The position numbers and the translations under genes were made by a program. 64,000 bases of DNA from RGIG7213 sp045544195 (GTDB lineage: Bacteria; Bacillota; Clostridia; Oscillospirales; CAG-272): the NCBI GenBank assembly GCA_045544195.1, contig JAZPYO010000034.1:1-64000 (forward strand), read 5' to 3'. Positions 61,573 through 64,000 of this stretch are shown here, in pieces; position 1 is the first letter of the stretch; each line of letters begins with the position of its first letter. The notes below the pieces were generated by a model. It was not told the origin of the DNA and did no database searches. It saw only the letters and a program-made list of their open reading frames with translations.

Positions 61573-62637
61573 ATGAAATTTAAGAGAATAGGTGTTTTAA
61601 CATCGGGCGGTGATGCACCCGGTATGAATGCGGCAGTTCGTGCGGTCGTTCGTACGGCAATCGGAAGCGGAGTTGAAGAGGTATACGGTATATACGGCGG
61701 CTATAAGGGACTTATTGATAATGATATGGAAAAGCTCGATATCAGAAGCGTATCCAACATTATCTCAAGAGGCGGCACTATGCTCTATTCTGCGCGCTGC
61801 AATGAGTTCAAAACCGAAGAGGGTATGCAGCGAGCTGTGCAGGTCTGCAAGGACAGAAAAATAGACGGAATTATTGCCATAGGCGGCGACGGCACATTCA
61901 GAGGCGCAACAGACCTTACAAACAGAGGAATCCCCTGTATCGGTATACCCGCAACGATAGATAATGATATTTCTTCTACGGACTACACCATAGGCTTTGA
62001 AACTGCTATGACAACTGTTGCAGACCTTATTGACAAGCTGCGTGACACGTGCGAATCACATGCGCGCTGCAGCGTTGTTGAGGTTATGGGTAAGTATGCA
62101 GGAGATATAGCCATAAACACAGGTATTGCCACAGGTGCTATCGCGGTTGCGGTAAGAGAGATTCCGTTTGATGAGGAAAAGGCTATTGCAAAGATAGCTA
62201 AGGCAAGAGAAAATAAAAAGCGTAATATCATCGTTATTGTTGCAGAGGGCAAAACAGATTACGCAGAGGGGTTTGCGGAGCGTATTGAAAAGGCAACAGG
62301 AATCGAAACGAGATTTACACGCTTCGGCCACGTTCAAAGAGGCGGCATTCCTACTGTAAGAGACAGAGTCACAGCATCCCGTATGGGTAAGGCAGCCGTT
62401 GTTGAGCTTCTCAACGGAAAGAGTAATCTTGTAATTTGTGAAAGAAAAGGTGTCATCACTTCGATGGACATCAATAAAGCTTTGAAGATAGACAGAATGT
62501 TTAAAAACCTTATGACTGACGCTGAATATGCAGAGCTTGAAAAAGAAGGCGTTCTTGAAGAAATGCGCGCTCACTGCGAGGAAAGAGCTGCAGCAAAGCT
62601 CGAGCTTTATAAGCTGTCAGAAGAGATCTGCAAATAA
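61573..62637 (+). CDS. pfkA: 6-phosphofructokinase (ATP-type)
   Basis: Commits fructose 6-phosphate to glycolysis. GGDAPGMNAAVRA at the N-terminus, GGDGTFRGA (Gly at the ATP/PPi discriminating site), PATIDNDISSTDYTIGF (Ala where PPi enzymes have Lys), MGKYAGDIA and FGHVQRGG. These residues favour ATP over pyrophosphate. 354 residues, a C-terminal extension of about 30 beyond Bacillus PfkA. The 100 bases before it hold AT-rich sequence without a clear promoter. Confidence 0.95.
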   Translation: MKFKRIGVLTSGGDAPGMNAAVRAVVRTAIGSGVEEVYGIYGGYKGLIDNDMEKLDIRSVSNIISRGGTMLYSARCNEFKTEEGMQRAVQVCKDRKIDGIIAIGGDGTFRGATDLTNRGIPCIGIPATIDNDISSTDYTIGFETAMTTVADLIDKLRDTCESHARCSVVEVMGKYAGDIAINTGIATGAIAVAVREIPFDEEKAIAKIAKARENKKRNIIVIVAEGKTDYAEGFAERIEKATGIETRFTRFGHVQRGGIPTVRDRVTASRMGKAAVVELLNGKSNLVICERKGVITSMDINKALKIDRMFKNLMTDAEYAELEKEGVLEEMRAHCEERAAAKLELYKLSEEICK

Positions 62638-62649
62638 AATAATGTACAT

Positions 62650-62705
62650 AAAGCGCACCGTTTGCAGTCTTTGAAGGCATGCCATATGTGCGCTTTAAAA
62701 TTTTT
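62650..62705 (+). terminator. Terminator of pfkA
   Basis: AAAGCGCAC (62650-62658) pairs with GTGCGCTTT (62688-62696) around a long loop that contains GGCATGCC; a T run follows at 62701-62705. Confidence 0.75.
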
Positions 62706-62720
62706 AAGGTGGGGTGAAAT

Positions 62721-64000
62721 ATGAAAAAATTATTTTCGATGCTTACAGCGATTTGTATTCTTTTATCTGCTACTGTGACTGTATCTGCTGCGGCGGACCC
62801 CGATGCTCCGTATTGCAATCCTGACTACATTTTTTATGATTGTGCAAAGGTGATATACGATACACTGTACGATTTTGACAACTATGAGGAAAATACGGAA
62901 ACCGAAGACCCCAATGACTATTTGGTGTGTGTCGATATTACAGGCTGCGGAGTTACCTCGGGAAATTTGCAGAGCTTTATCAATTCGGTATTCCGACAGA
63001 TGACGGAGGTCTTTTTTATTGACGGTCATTCGATAGGCGTCAGAAGCTCCGCAAGCGGTATTTCTGCCCTGTATATGAATACTATTTTCGATCTTGAAAC
63101 CATAAAGAAAGCAGTAGAAAAGGTAGACAGTGTAGTAAACGATATTATACAGCAGGCATCTGATATACCGACAATTCAGGAAAAAGCACTTTTTGTACAT
63201 AACTACCTTGCACTTAATAACAGATATAATTCTGATATTCTTGCAGGAGTACCAAGCACCTCTGTTCCGTATACAGTCTTCAATATTTACGGTGCTTTGG
63301 TTGACCATAATGCAGTGTGTCAGGGATATGCGCTTGCATTTAATCATATAATGCGCCGTATGGGCTGTAGGGCAGATTTCGTTATGAGCACTGCGCTCAA
63401 TCACGGCTGGAGTCTTATAGAAATTGACGGATATTGGTACCATGTTGATGTTACGTGGGACGACCCGACATACGATAAATGCGGAAATCTTGATTACGAA
63501 AATTTCCTTTTGAGCGATGCGGGCATCAAGGCTACCGGACATGATTCCTTCGACAGCTTTTCACAGGCAAATGCGACGACTACGGATTACAAGATAGGCG
63601 ACAAATACGATACGTTGTATTTACACGACAAATCAAAGACTAAAAATAATGTTGTCTATAATGACGGCTTGTGGTATTTCGTCAGAATAAACGGCAAGGG
63701 CAAATATGATATATGTACTACCGAAGACATTTTTGCGACCTCTGAAGAATTGCAGTATACCGTTGTGAAAAGCATTTCTTCTATGTGGTATGCGCAAAGC
63801 GGCGGATTTTACCCTACGATCTCACCGTCGATTTTCAAATACGATGACAGACTCTTTTACTCGGTTGCAGATGCAGTGTATGTATGTGACTTTGATATGA
63901 GTAATGAAAGCGTTGTTTTCAAGCCCCAAAAGCCGAACAATTATACAAATCTTTACGGTATACTTATTGATAACGACGTTTTGTACTATCAGCTGCTTGA
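62721..64000 (+). CDS. Secreted transglutaminase-like protein, cut by the window end
   Basis: ATG 62721 with GGTGGGGTG before it; 426 codons run open to the edge. Signal peptide (about 1-24, ending VSAAA), then about 140 residues unknown, then a transglutaminase-like core with Cys in AVCQGYALAFNHIM, His in LNHGWSLI and Asp in YHVDVTWDDP. After it comes a beta-rich region (WYFVRINGKGKY, DRLFYSV) like repeated surface-protein units. Same domain type as the lipoprotein at 29041. The C-terminus, which could carry an anchor or dockerin, is outside the window. Confidence 0.85.
   Translation, partial: MKKLFSMLTAICILLSATVTVSAAADPDAPYCNPDYIFYDCAKVIYDTLYDFDNYEENTETEDPNDYLVCVDITGCGVTSGNLQSFINSVFRQMTEVFFIDGHSIGVRSSASGISALYMNTIFDLETIKKAVEKVDSVVNDIIQQASDIPTIQEKALFVHNYLALNNRYNSDILAGVPSTSVPYTVFNIYGALVDHNAVCQGYALAFNHIMRRMGCRADFVMSTALNHGWSLIEIDGYWYHVDVTWDDPTYDKCGNLDYENFLLSDAGIKATGHDSFDSFSQANATTTDYKIGDKYDTLYLHDKSKTKNNVVYNDGLWYFVRINGKGKYDICTTEDIFATSEELQYTVVKSISSMWYAQSGGFYPTISPSIFKYDDRLFYSVADAVYVCDFDMSNESVVFKPQKPNNYTNLYGILIDNDVLYYQLL

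Noticed and set aside
1..64000. CRISPR arrays, rRNA, tRNA or transposase genes
   Set aside because: Scanned the spacers by eye; no regular repeat-spacer units, cloverleaf-like sequences or recombinase proteins were found.

Overview
The window reads as chromosome of a low-to-medium GC, strictly Gram-positive-type Clostridia, most like the gut Oscillospiraceae/Ruminococcaceae group (for example [Eubacterium] siraeum-like or Ruminococcus-like). This placement is inference. It rests on Firmicutes-only gene sets (dnaD-dnaI, rex, a yaaO-like decarboxylase followed by holB and ricT, a PcsB-like hydrolase behind ftsEX), a V-type ATPase operon in place of an F-type one, a secreted protein ending in a type I dockerin, a tetrahydrofolate riboswitch and a MITE-like repeat of the kind common in gut Clostridia. 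Almost everything is dense, co-oriented housekeeping DNA with clear vegetative promoters (TTGaaa-17-TATAAT) and hairpin terminators.

Layout. 1-6.1 kb: the end of an unknown gene, a phosphopantetheinyl transferase, then an operon hisS-aspS-class II aldolase-HAD phosphatase. 6.2-9.7 kb: a truncated sigG remnant, a diiron ferritin-like gene, and an acyl carrier protein-flippase-VanY group for the cell surface. 9.7-11.3 kb: an accessory island with a palindromic repeat, a GC-rich structured spacer and an XRE regulator. 11.3-20.7 kb: trmK and a nine-gene V-ATPase operon (H-C-I-K-F-E-A-B-D). 20.8-30.3 kb: galU, dCMP deaminase, rimI-tsaD, an AT-rich spacer with a DnaA box, isocitrate dehydrogenase, rex-dnaD-dnaI, a PrsW-like protein and a transglutaminase-like lipoprotein. 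30.3-35.8 kb: an algI/DHHW O-acetylation pair, folT under a THF riboswitch, and an atypical murE. 35.9-45.9 kb: a cupin regulator, rsmE, a CdaR/PucR regulator, ftsE-ftsX-pcsB-ctp (cell-division hydrolase control), greA and lysS. 45.9-52.2 kb: accessory genes and the large dockerin protein. 52.2-64 kb: a degenerate P1B-type ATPase with an acidic tail, rlmB, ispE, yaaO-holB-ricT, a GT28 glycosyltransferase, pfkA and a second secreted transglutaminase-like protein cut by the window end.

The most unusual items are proteins that keep a family fold but have lost or gained key parts: the pseudo-P-type ATPase without a DKTGT or CPC motif, an FtsX with about 295 extra residues in its first extracellular loop, a PrsW homologue without its glutamate pair, a two-domain aldolase whose second domain has lost its zinc ligands, a Rex with Cys in its dinucleotide-binding glycine motif, and a sigG gene cut after region 2. 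No CRISPR array, rRNA, tRNA or transposase gene was seen.
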